Below are positions 24,373-32,403 of a stretch of DNA of 64,000 bases, piece by piece. The first letter of the stretch is position 1. Each line of letters opens with the position of its first letter. The notes under the pieces are model-generated. The model had not been told where the DNA came from, ran no database searches, and saw only the letters and a list, made by a program, of their open reading frames with translations. A program made the position numbers and the translations under genes. This DNA comes from Mycobacterium sp. E787 (lineage in GTDB: Bacteria > Actinomycetota > Actinomycetes > Mycobacteriales > Mycobacteriaceae): NCBI RefSeq assembly GCF_001668725.1, contig NZ_LZKL01000089.1:1-64000 (forward strand), written 5' to 3'.

Positions 24373-25215
24373 TTGCGCCCGGCAATCAAAGTAGGCCTGT
24401 CGACGGCCTCGGTGTACCCACTGCGGGCCGAGGCCGCCTTCGAATACGCCGCCAGGCTCGGCTACGACGGGGTCGAGCTGATGGTGTGGAGCGAGTCGGT
24501 CAGCCAGGACATCGGCGCCGTCAAGAAGCTGTCCCGGCGCTATCGCGTGCCGGTGCTGTCCGTCCACGCACCCTGCCTGCTGATCTCGCAGCGGGTGTGG
24601 GGCGCCAACCCGATTCCCAAGCTCGACCGCAGCGTGCAGGCCGCCGAGCAGCTCGACGCACAGACCGTCGTCGTGCACCCGCCGTTTCGCTGGCAGCGGC
24701 GCTACGCCGAGGGGTTCAGCGACCAGGTCGCCGCCCTGGAGGCGTCCAGCGACGTCAAGGTCGCGGTGGAGAACATGTTTCCGTTCCGGGCCGACCGGTT
24801 CTTCGGGCCCGGGCAGTCCCGGGAACGGATGCGCAAGCGGGGCGGCGGCCCGGGCCCGGCGATCTCGGCGTTCGCGCCGTCCTACGACCCGCTGGACGGC
24901 GACCACGCCAACTACACGCTGGACCTGTCGCATACGGCGACGGCCGGCACCGATTCGCTGGAGATGGCCCGGCGAATGGGTGAGGGCCTGACCCACCTGC
25001 ACCTGTGTGACGGCAGCGGCCTGCCGGCCGACGAGCATCTGGTGCCGGGACGCGGCACCCAACCCACCGCCGAGGTGTGCCAGATGCTGGCCGGCGGCCG
25101 CTTCGCCGGTCACGTGATCCTGGAGGTGTCGACGTCCAGCGCGCGTTCGGCCCAGGAGCGCGAAGCGATGCTCGCCGAGTCGCTACAGTTCGCGCGCACG
25201 CACCTGCTGCGCTGA
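24373..25215 (+). CDS. Sugar phosphate isomerase/epimerase-like TIM-barrel protein (Rv0498-like)
   Basis: The 280-residue protein has the AP endonuclease family 2 / xylose isomerase-like barrel: KVGLSTASVYPLRAEAAFEY at the start, then GYDGVELMVW. Potential metal ligands lie in VSVHAP-like (LSVHAPCLL), VVHPPFRW, VAVENMFPF, YTLDLSHTATA and HLHLCDGSG. These resemble the Glu/His/Asp set of the family. The substrate is unknown. The start is the TTG at 24373, giving MRPAIKVGL; no ATG lies nearby in frame. The thioesterase-like gene starts 23 bases later. Confidence 0.85.
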   Translation: MRPAIKVGLSTASVYPLRAEAAFEYAARLGYDGVELMVWSESVSQDIGAVKKLSRRYRVPVLSVHAPCLLISQRVWGANPIPKLDRSVQAAEQLDAQTVVVHPPFRWQRRYAEGFSDQVAALEASSDVKVAVENMFPFRADRFFGPGQSRERMRKRGGGPGPAISAFAPSYDPLDGDHANYTLDLSHTATAGTDSLEMARRMGEGLTHLHLCDGSGLPADEHLVPGRGTQPTAEVCQMLAGGRFAGHVILEVSTSSARSAQEREAMLAESLQFARTHLLR

Positions 25216-25238
25216 CCTCCGAAGACCACCAGGAGAAC

Positions 25239-26078
25239 ATGGACGCGCTATTCACCACCGCAATGACGTTGCGGGAGGCCGGTCAAGGCATCTACCCACG
25301 CGTTTTTGAAGGTGAGCTCGACAAGCACTGGACCATCGGGCCCAAGGTGCACGGTGGCGCGATGCTGGCGCTGTGCGCCAATGCCGCCCGCACCGCGTGC
25401 GGCGCGCAGCCGGACGGACCCGAACCAGTGGCCGTGTCGGCGAGCTTTTTGTGGGCGCCGGATCCGGGGCCGATGCGGCTGGTGACCTCGTTCCGCAAGC
25501 GCGGCCGCCGGGTCAGCGTGGTCGACGTCGAGCTCATGCAGGGCGAGCGCACCGCGGTGCATGCGGTGGTCAACCTTGGCCAGCCGGAGCATTTTCCGCC
25601 CGACGGCTCGCACGCGCCGCTGCTGTCGGCGAACCCGGTCCTGGATCTGATGGCTCCCGAACCCCCCGACGACGTCGAGCCCATCGGGCCGGGTCACCCC
25701 CTGGCCGGCCTGGTGCACCTCGGCGAGGGATGCGACGTGCGACCGCTGCTGTCGACGATGCGGCCGCGCGACGGCCACCCGCCGATGATCCAGATGTGGG
25801 CGCGCCCCCGCGGCGTCGCGCCGGACGCGCTGTTCGCGCTCATGTGCGGAGATCTGTCGGCGCCGGTGACCTTCGCCGTCGACCGCACCGGGTGGGCGCC
25901 CACCATCCAGCTGACGGCCTTCCTACGGGCTCTGCCCGCCGACGGGTGGCTGCGGATCCTCGCGACCTGCATGGAGATCGGACATGACTGGTTCGACGAG
26001 GACCACATCGTCGTCGACCACCTGGGCCGACTGGTGGTGCAGGCCCGGCAACTGGCGATGGTGCCCGCCGCCCGCTGA
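25239..26078 (+). CDS. Acyl-CoA thioesterase-like double-hotdog protein (Rv0499-like)
   Basis: The 279-residue protein contains two hotdog-fold halves of the TesB/thioesterase type: GPKVHGGAMLALCANAARTA in the first half with a helix start typical of the fold, and a second half around TFAVDRTGWAPTIQLTAFLR. It probably hydrolyses or binds acyl-CoA; the chain length is unknown. AGGAG at 25231-25235 supports the ATG at 25239. It lies between the isomerase-like gene and proC in an uninterrupted plus-strand run with short gaps of 23 and 28 bases. Confidence 0.82.
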   Translation: MDALFTTAMTLREAGQGIYPRVFEGELDKHWTIGPKVHGGAMLALCANAARTACGAQPDGPEPVAVSASFLWAPDPGPMRLVTSFRKRGRRVSVVDVELMQGERTAVHAVVNLGQPEHFPPDGSHAPLLSANPVLDLMAPEPPDDVEPIGPGHPLAGLVHLGEGCDVRPLLSTMRPRDGHPPMIQMWARPRGVAPDALFALMCGDLSAPVTFAVDRTGWAPTIQLTAFLRALPADGWLRILATCMEIGHDWFDEDHIVVDHLGRLVVQARQLAMVPAAR

Positions 26079-26106
26079 CGGGCGGTGTCTGGAATGCTTT
26101 GCTCCC

Positions 26107-26979
26107 ATGGCACGTATCGCGATCATCGGCGGCGGCAGCATCGGCGAGGCATTGCTGTCGGGCCTCCTGCGCGCGGGTCGGCAGGTCAGGGACCTGGTGG
26201 TGGCCGAACGGATGCCCGAGCGCGCCGAGTACCTGGCGGAGACCTATGCCGTGCGCGTGGCGCCGGTCGGTGACGCGGTGGACAACGCGACGTTCGTCGT
26301 CGTGGCGGTGAAGCCCGCCGACGTCGAGAGCGTGCTGGGGGAGCTGGCCCGCGCGGCCGCCGAGGCCGAGACCGACAGCCCCGAACAGGTTTTCGTCACC
26401 GTCGCGGCGGGCATCACGATCAGCTACTTCGAATCCAAGCTGCCGGCCGGAACCCCGGTGGTCCGGGCGATGCCCAACGCCGCGGCGTTGGTGGGCGCGG
26501 GCGTGACCGCGCTGGCCAAGGGCCGCTACGTCACCGAGCCACAGCTGGAAGAGGTCTCGGCGCTGTTCGACTCCGTCGGCGGCGTGCTGACCGTCCCGGA
26601 ATCCCAGATGGACGCCGTGACCGCCCTGTCGGGATCCGGCCCGGCGTATTTCTTCTTGATGGTCGAGGCGCTGGTCGACGCCGGCGTCGCCGCGGGTCTG
26701 AGCCGCCAGGTCGCCACCGACCTGACGGCGCAGACGATGGCCGGCTCGGCGGCGATGCTGCTCGAACGGATGGATTCGTCGCCCTTGGCCGAGCGGGAGG
26801 CGCTGGGGGTGCGTGCGGACGCCACGGCGGCGCAGCTGCGCGCGACGGTCACCTCGCCGGGCGGCACCACCGCCGCTGCGCTGCGCGAACTGGAACGGGG
26901 CGGATTGCGGGTGGCCGTCGACGCGGCCGTCCAGGCCGCGAAAAGGCGCTCTGAGCAGCTAAGAATTACATCGGAATAA
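26107..26979 (+). CDS. proC: Pyrroline-5-carboxylate reductase ProC
   Basis: The 290-residue enzyme makes L-proline from pyrroline-5-carboxylate with NAD(P)H. The Rossmann motif IAIIGGGSIGEALLSGLL is at residues 4-21, then VAVKPADV. The catalytic-domain signature lies at MPNAAALVGAGVTAL, AVTALSGSGPAYFFLMVEAL and TSPGGTTAAAL, all characteristic of ProC. The ATG at 26107 places the Rossmann strand at the extreme N-terminus as usual. It is the last gene of the run that starts at ppx1. Confidence 0.96.
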   Translation: MARIAIIGGGSIGEALLSGLLRAGRQVRDLVVAERMPERAEYLAETYAVRVAPVGDAVDNATFVVVAVKPADVESVLGELARAAAEAETDSPEQVFVTVAAGITISYFESKLPAGTPVVRAMPNAAALVGAGVTALAKGRYVTEPQLEEVSALFDSVGGVLTVPESQMDAVTALSGSGPAYFFLMVEALVDAGVAAGLSRQVATDLTAQTMAGSAAMLLERMDSSPLAEREALGVRADATAAQLRATVTSPGGTTAAALRELERGGLRVAVDAAVQAAKRRSEQLRITSE

Positions 26980-27050
26980 TTCAAGTTTTCCGGACGGATT
27001 GTCCCTCACCAGTACCATTAACCCCATTAGTCCCGCTATTCTCCTCTTGT

Positions 27051-27122
27051 ATGCACGTGTGGGTGCCAGCGGAGGGGAAGCCGCTGGCATTGCGCGAGCC
27101 TGACACGATTGGGTTGCGATGA
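27051..27122 (+). CDS. Candidate 23-residue ORF translationally coupled to Rv0500A-like gene
   Basis: An ATG opens a 23-codon frame (starting MHVWVPAEGKPLALREPDTI) whose TGA overlaps the ATG of the next gene as ATGA. A TANNNT box (TATTCT, 27037-27042) ends 8 bases before it, so the mRNA could be nearly leaderless. A perfect 9-bp hairpin, TGCCAGCGG (27064-27072) / CCGCTGGCA (27081-27089), lies within it. The overlap, codon use and promoter spacing make translation plausible, but no homologue is recalled. It could instead be only a 5' untranslated leader. Confidence 0.45.
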   Translation: MHVWVPAEGKPLALREPDTIGLR

Positions 27123-27376
27123 CGTCTACGAACGGGCCATCGGCACGCGATTCCGCTGCTAAGGGGCGGGACTCCGGTTCCGGCGATGGCCAGCAGGCCA
27201 GGACGCAATTTCTCACCGTCGCGGAGGTCGCGGCGCTGATGCGCGTCTCCAAGATGACGGTGTACCGGCTGGTGCACAACGGCGAGCTGCCCGCGGTGCG
27301 GGTCGGGCGGTCCTTCCGGGTGCACGCCAAGGCCGTCCACGACATGCTGGAGACTTCGTACTTCGACGCGGGCTGA
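27119..27376 (+). CDS. Small helix-turn-helix DNA-binding protein, excisionase-like domain (Rv0500A-like)
   Basis: The 85-residue protein has a disordered, Ser/Gly-rich first 30 residues and then a MerR/AlpA-type helix-turn-helix (FLTVAEVAALMRVSKMTVYR, with a wing LPAVRVGRSFRVHAKAV). These HTH_17 proteins bind DNA as small regulators or excisionases. In actinobacteria this chromosomal copy next to bS22 and galE2 is conserved (compare BldC-like proteins), so it is not a sign of a mobile element. A coupled 23-codon ORF lies immediately upstream. Confidence 0.87.
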   Translation: MTSTNGPSARDSAAKGRDSGSGDGQQARTQFLTVAEVAALMRVSKMTVYRLVHNGELPAVRVGRSFRVHAKAVHDMLETSYFDAG

Positions 27377-27419
27377 CCTGCCGCGGCCGCCGGTTTGGTG
27401 TTCCGCGCTGAGGGCCGGG

Positions 27420-27425
27420 TAAAGT
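27420..27425 (+). promoter_or_regulatory. Candidate -10 box for the bS22 gene
   Basis: TAAAGT fits TANNNT and lies 45 bases before the ATG of the 33-residue ribosomal protein gene. A weak -35 candidate, TTGGTG (27395-27400), lies 19 bases upstream. The leader contains GGAG (27464-27467) as the ribosome binding site. The call is by eye only. Confidence 0.35.
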
Positions 27426-27470
27426 GTCCGGGTCAAGTAGGAGCAGGTCACCGGTCAGATAGCGGAGTTC

Positions 27471-27572
27471 ATGGGTTCAGTAATCAAGAAGCGGCGCAAG
27501 CGTATGTCGAAGAAGAAGCACCGCAAGCTGCTGCGTCGCACCCGGGTGCAGCGCAGAAAACTCGGCAAGTAA
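27471..27572 (+). CDS. 33-residue ribosomal protein bS22 (AURKAIP1/COX24-domain)
   Basis: A 33-codon ORF starts [19 protein letters not shown] and continues with a Leu-Leu-Arg-Arg-rich tail to GK, so more than half its residues are Lys or Arg. It matches the very small basic protein found on the small subunit in mycobacterial ribosome structures and named bS22, a member of the AURKAIP1/COX24 C-terminal family. It corresponds to Rv0500B. GGAG lies 3 bases before the ATG. It is easily missed because of its length. Role: binding to 16S rRNA near the decoding region, from structural work on the family. Confidence 0.9.
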
Positions 27573-27643
27573 GCCCGAGTAAGCCCAGTCGACCGTCGCG
27601 TCGCCGTAACGCCGCCGTCTCGCACGCCCGTTAGGCTGTTCGG

Positions 27644-28756
27644 GTGGATCAGTCGAGTGGGGAAGGTGCCGCAACCGGCACCGTGCACTACCCCAAAGTG
27701 GTGCTCGTCACCGGTGCCTGCCGGTTCCTGGGCGGCTACCTGACTGCCCGGCTCGCGCAGAACCCGTTGATCAAAGCGGTCATCGCGGTGGACGCGATCG
27801 CCCCCAGCAAGGACATGCTGCGCCGCATGGGGCGCGCCGAGTTCGTTCGCGCCGACATTCGTAATCCCTTCATTGCCAAGGTGATTCGCAACGGCGACGT
27901 CGACACCGTGGTGCACGCCGCGGCGGCGTCGTACGCCCCGCGATCCGGTGGCAGCGCCGCGCTGAAGGAAATCAACGTGATGGGCGCGATGCAACTCTTC
28001 GCCGCCTGCCAGAAGGCGCCTTCGGTGCGCCGCGTCGTGTTGAAGTCGACGTCGGAGGTGTACGGGTCGAGCGCGCACGATCCGGTCATGTTCACCGAGG
28101 ACAGCAGCAGCCGGCGGCCGTTTCGCGACGGCTTCGCCAAGGACAGCCTCGACATCGAGGGGTACGTGCGCGGGCTGGCCCGGCGGCGCCCCGACATCGC
28201 GGTGACGATTCTGCGGCTGGCCAACATGATCGGCCCGGCGATGGACACCTCGCTGTCGCGGTATCTGGCGGGGCCGTTGGTCCCCACGATGTTCGGCCGC
28301 GACGCCCGGTTGCAGTTGCTGCACGAGCAGGACGCGCTCGGCGCCCTCGAGCGCGCGGCGATGGCCGGCAAGGCCGGCACCTTCAACATCGGCGCCGACG
28401 GCATCATCATGCTCTCGCAGGCGATCCGGCGGGCGGGCCGAATACCGGTGCCGGTGCCCGGGTTCGGCGTGTGGGCGCTGGATTCGCTGAGACGGGCCAA
28501 CCGCTATACCGAGATCACCCGGGATCAGTTTGAGTATTTGAGTTACGGCCGCGTCATGGACACCACCAGAATGCGGACGGAGCTCGGCTACCAGCCGAAA
28601 TGGACGACGGCCGAGGCGTTCGACGACTACGTCCGCGGCCGTGGCCTGACTCCCATAATCGACCCTGATCGGGTACGCTCCCTGGAGGGTCGCGTCGTAG
28701 CGTTAGCGCAGCGCTGGGGAAGCCGAAATCCAATTCCATGGGGCGGGGTCAGGTAG
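27644..28756 (+). CDS. galE2: NAD-dependent epimerase/dehydratase-like protein (GalE2)
   Basis: The 370-residue extended SDR begins with a glycine motif VTGACRFLGGYLTARL, a variant of TGxxGxxG. It keeps DTVVHAAAASYAP and KSTSEVYGSS but lacks a clear YxxxK catalytic pair: the candidate tyrosine in EGYVRGLARR is not followed by Lys at +4. The C-terminal domain has GRVMDTTRMRTELGYQPKW, typical of the family. It is annotated galE2 (Rv0501) in M. tuberculosis, but UDP-galactose epimerase activity is doubtful from the motif. It ends 5 bases before the acyltransferase start and is likely in one operon with it. Confidence 0.85.
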   Translation: MDQSSGEGAATGTVHYPKVVLVTGACRFLGGYLTARLAQNPLIKAVIAVDAIAPSKDMLRRMGRAEFVRADIRNPFIAKVIRNGDVDTVVHAAAASYAPRSGGSAALKEINVMGAMQLFAACQKAPSVRRVVLKSTSEVYGSSAHDPVMFTEDSSSRRPFRDGFAKDSLDIEGYVRGLARRRPDIAVTILRLANMIGPAMDTSLSRYLAGPLVPTMFGRDARLQLLHEQDALGALERAAMAGKAGTFNIGADGIIMLSQAIRRAGRIPVPVPGFGVWALDSLRRANRYTEITRDQFEYLSYGRVMDTTRMRTELGYQPKWTTAEAFDDYVRGRGLTPIIDPDRVRSLEGRVVALAQRWGSRNPIPWGGVR

Positions 28757-28761
28757 AGATC

Positions 28762-29829
28762 GTGACGGGCGAAACCAGAGCGAACGTCATTCCACTACAT
28801 ACAAATCGGGGTCGGGTCGCCGCGCGCCGTAGAGCCGATCAACGCGCGGAATCGTCCCGCCAACATCCCTCGCTGCTGTCCGATCCCCGCGGCCGAGCGT
28901 CGGCTGAACAGATCGCCGCGGTCGTTCGCGAAATCGACGAACACCGCCGCGCCGCGGGTGCACCGTCGACGGCCGAGGCGCCGCTCAACGAGCTCGCACA
29001 ACGGGTGGCCGCGGTTGCCGGCTTTTTGCGGCAGCGGTTCACGGGCGACTACACCGTCGACGAGTTCGGCTTCGATCCGCACTTCAACAGCGCGGTCGTC
29101 CGGCCTTTGCTGCGGTTCTTCTTCCGGTCGTGGTTCCGGGTCGAGGTCAGCGGCATCGAGAACCTGCCGAGCGACGGGGCCGCGCTGGTGGTGGCCAATC
29201 ACGCCGGGGTGTTGCCGTTCGACGGGCTGATGCTGTCGGTGGCGGTGCACGACGAACACCCGGCGCACCGGGACCTGCGGCTGCTGGCCGCCGACATGGT
29301 GTTCGACCTGCCGGTGGTCGGCGAAGCCGCGCGCAAGGCGGGCCACACCATGGCCTGCACGACGGACGCGCACCGCCTGCTGGCCGCCGGCGAACTCACC
29401 GCCGTGTTCCCGGAGGGCTACAAGGGCCTGGGCAAGCGCTTCGAGGACCGCTATCGACTGCAGCGGTTCGGGCGCGGCGGATTCGTGACGGCGGCGCTGC
29501 GCACCAAGGCCCCGATCGTTCCGTGCTCGATCGTCGGTTCCGAAGAGATCTACCCGATGCTCACCGACGTCAAGCTGCTGGCGCGGCTGTTCGGCCTGCC
29601 CTACTTCCCGATCACTCCGCTGTTCCCGCTGGCCGGCCCCGCCGGGCTGGTGCCGCTGCCGTCGAAGTGGCGCATCGCGTTCGGTGAACCGATCTACACG
29701 AACGACTACGCCGCCTCCGACGCCGAGGACCCGATGGTCACCTTCGAGCTGACCGACCAGGTGCGCGAGACGATCCAGCAGACCCTGTACCGGCTGCTGG
29801 CCGGGCGCCGCAACATCTTCTTCGGCTAG
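28762..29829 (+). CDS. Lysophospholipid acyltransferase family protein (Rv0502-like)
   Basis: The 355-residue protein has about 100 disordered, Arg/Ala-rich residues and then a PlsC-type acyltransferase domain: VVANHAGVLPFDGLML, where the histidine and aspartate are six residues apart as in the MGAT-like branch, and FPEGYKGLGKRF as the second block. It probably acylates a lipid or glycerolipid at the membrane. I chose GTG 28762, which begins MTGETRANVIPLHTNRGR as in Rv0502; an earlier in-frame ATG at 28738 overlaps galE2. A bidirectional terminator at 29836-29866 follows. Confidence 0.85.
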   Translation: MTGETRANVIPLHTNRGRVAARRRADQRAESSRQHPSLLSDPRGRASAEQIAAVVREIDEHRRAAGAPSTAEAPLNELAQRVAAVAGFLRQRFTGDYTVDEFGFDPHFNSAVVRPLLRFFFRSWFRVEVSGIENLPSDGAALVVANHAGVLPFDGLMLSVAVHDEHPAHRDLRLLAADMVFDLPVVGEAARKAGHTMACTTDAHRLLAAGELTAVFPEGYKGLGKRFEDRYRLQRFGRGGFVTAALRTKAPIVPCSIVGSEEIYPMLTDVKLLARLFGLPYFPITPLFPLAGPAGLVPLPSKWRIAFGEPIYTNDYAASDAEDPMVTFELTDQVRETIQQTLYRLLAGRRNIFFG

Positions 29830-29835
29830 CGAAAC

Positions 29836-29866
29836 GCCCCGGCGCCGCGTGGCGCGACACCGGGGC
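29836..29866. terminator. Bidirectional stem-loop between convergent acyltransferase and cmaA2
   Basis: GCCCCGG (29836-29842) pairs with CCGGGGC (29860-29866), with an inner GCGCC/GGCGC pair. It starts 7 bases after the acyltransferase stop and ends 18 bases before the cmaA2 stop. There is no T-run, as is usual in mycobacteria. Its position between convergent genes supports termination on both strands. Confidence 0.6.
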
Positions 29867-29883
29867 CGTCTTGCGTCGCAGAA

Positions 29884-30804
29884 CTACTTGACGAGCGTGA
29901 ACTGGCAGACGTCGGTGTAGCTGTCACGGAACAGGTCCGAGCAGCCCCTCAGGTAGTGCATGTAGATGTCGTAGGTCTCCTGCCCCTTCAGGGCGATCGC
30001 CTCGTCCTTGTGCGCCTCGAGCGCATCCGCCCACGCGTTCAGCGTCGGCACGTAGTTCTTGCCGATGCGGTGGTAGCGCTCGACCTTCCAGCCCGCGTTG
30101 GACGAGTAGTGGTCGACCTGTGAGATCCGCGGCAGCCGCCCGCCCGGGAAGATCTCCGTCAGGATGAACTTGATGAAGCGCAGCAGGCTCATCGGCGACG
30201 TCAGGCCGAGCTCCTGGGCCTCCTCCTTGTCCGGGATGATGATCGTGTGCAGCAGCATCCGGCCGTCGTCGGGCGTCAGGCTGTAGAACTTCTTGAAAAA
30301 GGTGTCGTAGCGCTCGAATCCGGCATCGCCGGCGCCGTCGGCGAAGTGCTCGAACGCGCCGAGTGACACGATGCGGTCCACCGGCTCGTCGAATTCCTCC
30401 CAGCCCTGGATTCGCACCTCCTTGCGGCGCGGGCTGTCCATCTCCTCGAACTTGGCCACGTCGTGGGCGTACTGGTTCTCGCTCAGCGTCAGGCCGATGA
30501 CGTTGACGTCGTACTCGGCCACCGCGTGCCGCATGGTCGCGCCCCAGCCGCAGCCGATGTCGAGCAGCGTCATGCCCGGCTCCAGGTTCAGCTTGTCCAG
30601 CGCGAGCTTGCGCTTGGCGTACTGCGCCTCTTCCAGCGTCTTGGTCAGGTGATTGGGGTCCGGCTTCTCGTCGAAGTACGCGCAGCTGTAGGTCATCGAC
30701 GGGTCAAGCCACAGCTTGAAGAACTCGTTCGACTTGTCGTAGTGGGATCGGACTGCCTCGACCGGCGGCTTCAGCTGGGTGCCACCCGTTTCACCCTGTG
30801 ACAT
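29884..30804 (-). CDS. cmaA2: Cyclopropane mycolic acid synthase CmaA2
   Basis: The 306-residue SAM-dependent enzyme shows the family signatures: YDKSNEFFKLWLDPSMTYSC, SAM loop LLDIGCGWGATMRHAV, GLTLSENQYAH and FEHFADGAGDAGFERY. The SAM and bicarbonate site glutamate lies in SLGAFEHF. It is very close to M. tuberculosis CmaA2 (Rv0503c), which adds trans-cyclopropane groups to oxygenated mycolates and one cis ring. Unlike that protein as I recall it, residues about 45-57 read DEKPDPNHLTKTL, roughly five residues longer. It is the last gene of a minus-strand run with the dehydratase-like gene and serB1. Confidence 0.94.
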   Translation of the reverse strand: MSQGETGGTQLKPPVEAVRSHYDKSNEFFKLWLDPSMTYSCAYFDEKPDPNHLTKTLEEAQYAKRKLALDKLNLEPGMTLLDIGCGWGATMRHAVAEYDVNVIGLTLSENQYAHDVAKFEEMDSPRRKEVRIQGWEEFDEPVDRIVSLGAFEHFADGAGDAGFERYDTFFKKFYSLTPDDGRMLLHTIIIPDKEEAQELGLTSPMSLLRFIKFILTEIFPGGRLPRISQVDHYSSNAGWKVERYHRIGKNYVPTLNAWADALEAHKDEAIALKGQETYDIYMHYLRGCSDLFRDSYTDVCQFTLVK

Positions 30805-30814
30805 TGGAATCGCC

Positions 30815-31327
30815 CTACTTTCCGGCTGATATCGATGCGATCGCGGCGACGGTTTCTTCAGCGCCAGCGTCCTGGTGTGCGGCTTCCCCCAGCATCGTAA
30901 CGACACTGGTGACGACCGGCTTGCCCTCGGCGTCTGTGACTTCGCTGCGGATCTCAGCGACGACGGCGCCGTGGGATTCGATCACCGAGTCTAGATAGGT
31001 GTCGAAGTAGAGCTTATCGTGCGCCAATATCGGCCGGTGAAACTGGAATTTCTGGTCGCGGTGCATGACCCGGGCGATGTTGATCGGGATGCTGAACTTG
31101 GTGAAGATCTCCAACTGCACGCGCCGCCCCGCGATGGCCAGGAACGTCAGCGGCGCCACCAGCGCGGGGTAGCCGGCGGCGGCGGCGTCGGCCTCGTTGT
31201 AGTGCGCCGGGTGATCGTCCTTGACGGCCTGGGCGAACTCCCGGATCTTCTCGCGCCCCACCTGGAAGTAGTCCGGTGCCCGGTAGTGGCTGCCGATGAT
31301 CCCTCGGGCCGATTCTGGGACTGTCAT
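30815..31327 (-). CDS. FAS1-like dehydratase/MaoC N-terminal domain protein (Rv0504c, HadA-like)
   Basis: The 170-residue single-hotdog protein has the HadA/HadC pattern: HYRAPDYFQVGREKIREFAQ at the start, then APLTFLAIAGRRVQLEIF and HRDQKFQFHRPILAHDKLY. The catalytic Asp-His hydratase motif of HadB-type subunits is not seen, so it probably pairs with a MaoC subunit encoded elsewhere. Position beside cmaA2 suggests a mycolate or lipid dehydration role; this is inference. It ends 10 bases before the cmaA2 start. Confidence 0.87.
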   Translation of the reverse strand: MTVPESARGIIGSHYRAPDYFQVGREKIREFAQAVKDDHPAHYNEADAAAAGYPALVAPLTFLAIAGRRVQLEIFTKFSIPINIARVMHRDQKFQFHRPILAHDKLYFDTYLDSVIESHGAVVAEIRSEVTDAEGKPVVTSVVTMLGEAAHQDAGAEETVAAIASISAGK

Positions 31328-31371
31328 GCCGCTGTGCTCTCCGCTCGATTACGTCTCAGCGGCGCAGCCTA

Positions 31372-32298
31372 TCAGCGCGATTGGCGCCGCGACGCCAGCG
31401 CCGCCAGCGCGCCCCCGGCCGCGCCCAGGGCCAGCGCCGAGGGCACCCCGATCCGCGCGGCCTTGCGGGCGGTGCGGAAGTCGCGGATCTCCCACCCCCG
31501 TTCGCGGGCGAGGGCCCGCAGGCGGGCGTCGGGGTTGATGGCCACCGCCGTGCCGACCAGCGACAGCATCGGCACGTCGTTGTAGCTGTCGGAATAGGCC
31601 GTGCAGCGCTTGAGGTTGAGGCCCTCGCGGATGGCCAGCGAGCGCACCGCGTGCGCCTTGCCGGGGCCGTGCAAAATCTCGCCGACCAGCCTGCCGGTGA
31701 ACACGCCGTCCACCGACTCGGCGACCGTGCCCAGCGCGCCGGTCAGCCCGAGCCGTCGCGCGATCGTCGCCGCCAGCTCGTAGGGGGTGGCGGTGATCAG
31801 CCACACCTGCTGGCCGGCGTCCAGGTGCATCTGGGTGAGCTCGCGGGTGCCGGGCCAGATCTTGTCGGCGATGATCTCGTCGTAGACCTCCTCGCCCAGC
31901 GCGACCAGCTGCTCGACGGAGCGGCCCTCGATGAACGCGAGGGCCTTGCGCCGGCCGGCGGCGACGTCGTCGCTGTTCTCCGTGCCGAACCACTGAAACT
32001 TGGCCTGGGCGTAAATGAATCCGAGCACATCGCGGTAGGTGAAGTAGTTGCGGGCGGCCAGGCCCCGTCCGAAATGCACGGCCGACGAACCCTGCACCAG
32101 GGTGTTGTCCACGTCGAAGAACGCGGCCGCGGTCAGGTCGATCGGCGGCTGCGGGCGGCCCTCGTCGGGCGCGGCGGGGGCGACGGTGGCCAGATCCTCG
32201 AGCGCGCGTTCGGCGCTCGCGTTGTCGACCAGCGCGTCGAGGTCGGGGCGGCCGGCGGGGTCCGCGCCGCCCGGCTCAGAGGAAGCCGATGAAGCCAA
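31372..32298 (-). CDS. serB1: HAD-IB phosphatase, SerB1 type
   Basis: The 308-residue protein has the HAD motifs FFDVDNTLVQGSS (nucleophile and acid aspartates), VWLITATPYE (Ser/Thr motif II equivalent) and TAYSDSYNDVPML (motif IV), as in subfamily IB hydrolases. A hydrophobic C-terminal segment (RIGVPSALALGAAGGALAAL) may anchor it in the membrane. It is named serB1 (Rv0505c), but true phosphoserine phosphatase in mycobacteria is usually SerB2, so the substrate is uncertain. The TTG start at 32298 is fixed by AGGAGG (32306-32311), 7 bases upstream; a longer TTG start at 32355 lacks such a site. Confidence 0.85.
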   Translation of the reverse strand: MASSASSEPGGADPAGRPDLDALVDNASAERALEDLATVAPAAPDEGRPQPPIDLTAAAFFDVDNTLVQGSSAVHFGRGLAARNYFTYRDVLGFIYAQAKFQWFGTENSDDVAAGRRKALAFIEGRSVEQLVALGEEVYDEIIADKIWPGTRELTQMHLDAGQQVWLITATPYELAATIARRLGLTGALGTVAESVDGVFTGRLVGEILHGPGKAHAVRSLAIREGLNLKRCTAYSDSYNDVPMLSLVGTAVAINPDARLRALARERGWEIRDFRTARKAARIGVPSALALGAAGGALAALASRRQSR

Positions 32299-32403
32299 GG
32301 CCCAACCTCCTAGATCGCTGTGCCGCCGGGTAATCCGTGGGATGACCGTTCTCAACCCTATCCGGCGGGGATTCCGGGCGGTTTGCGCGCCTGAGGCGTC
32401 AGG

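Noticed and set aside
27119..27376. Excisionase-like gene as a sign of a prophage or integrative element
   Set aside because: No integrase, att repeat or change in gene order; the gene is part of a conserved chromosomal neighbourhood with bS22 and galE2.
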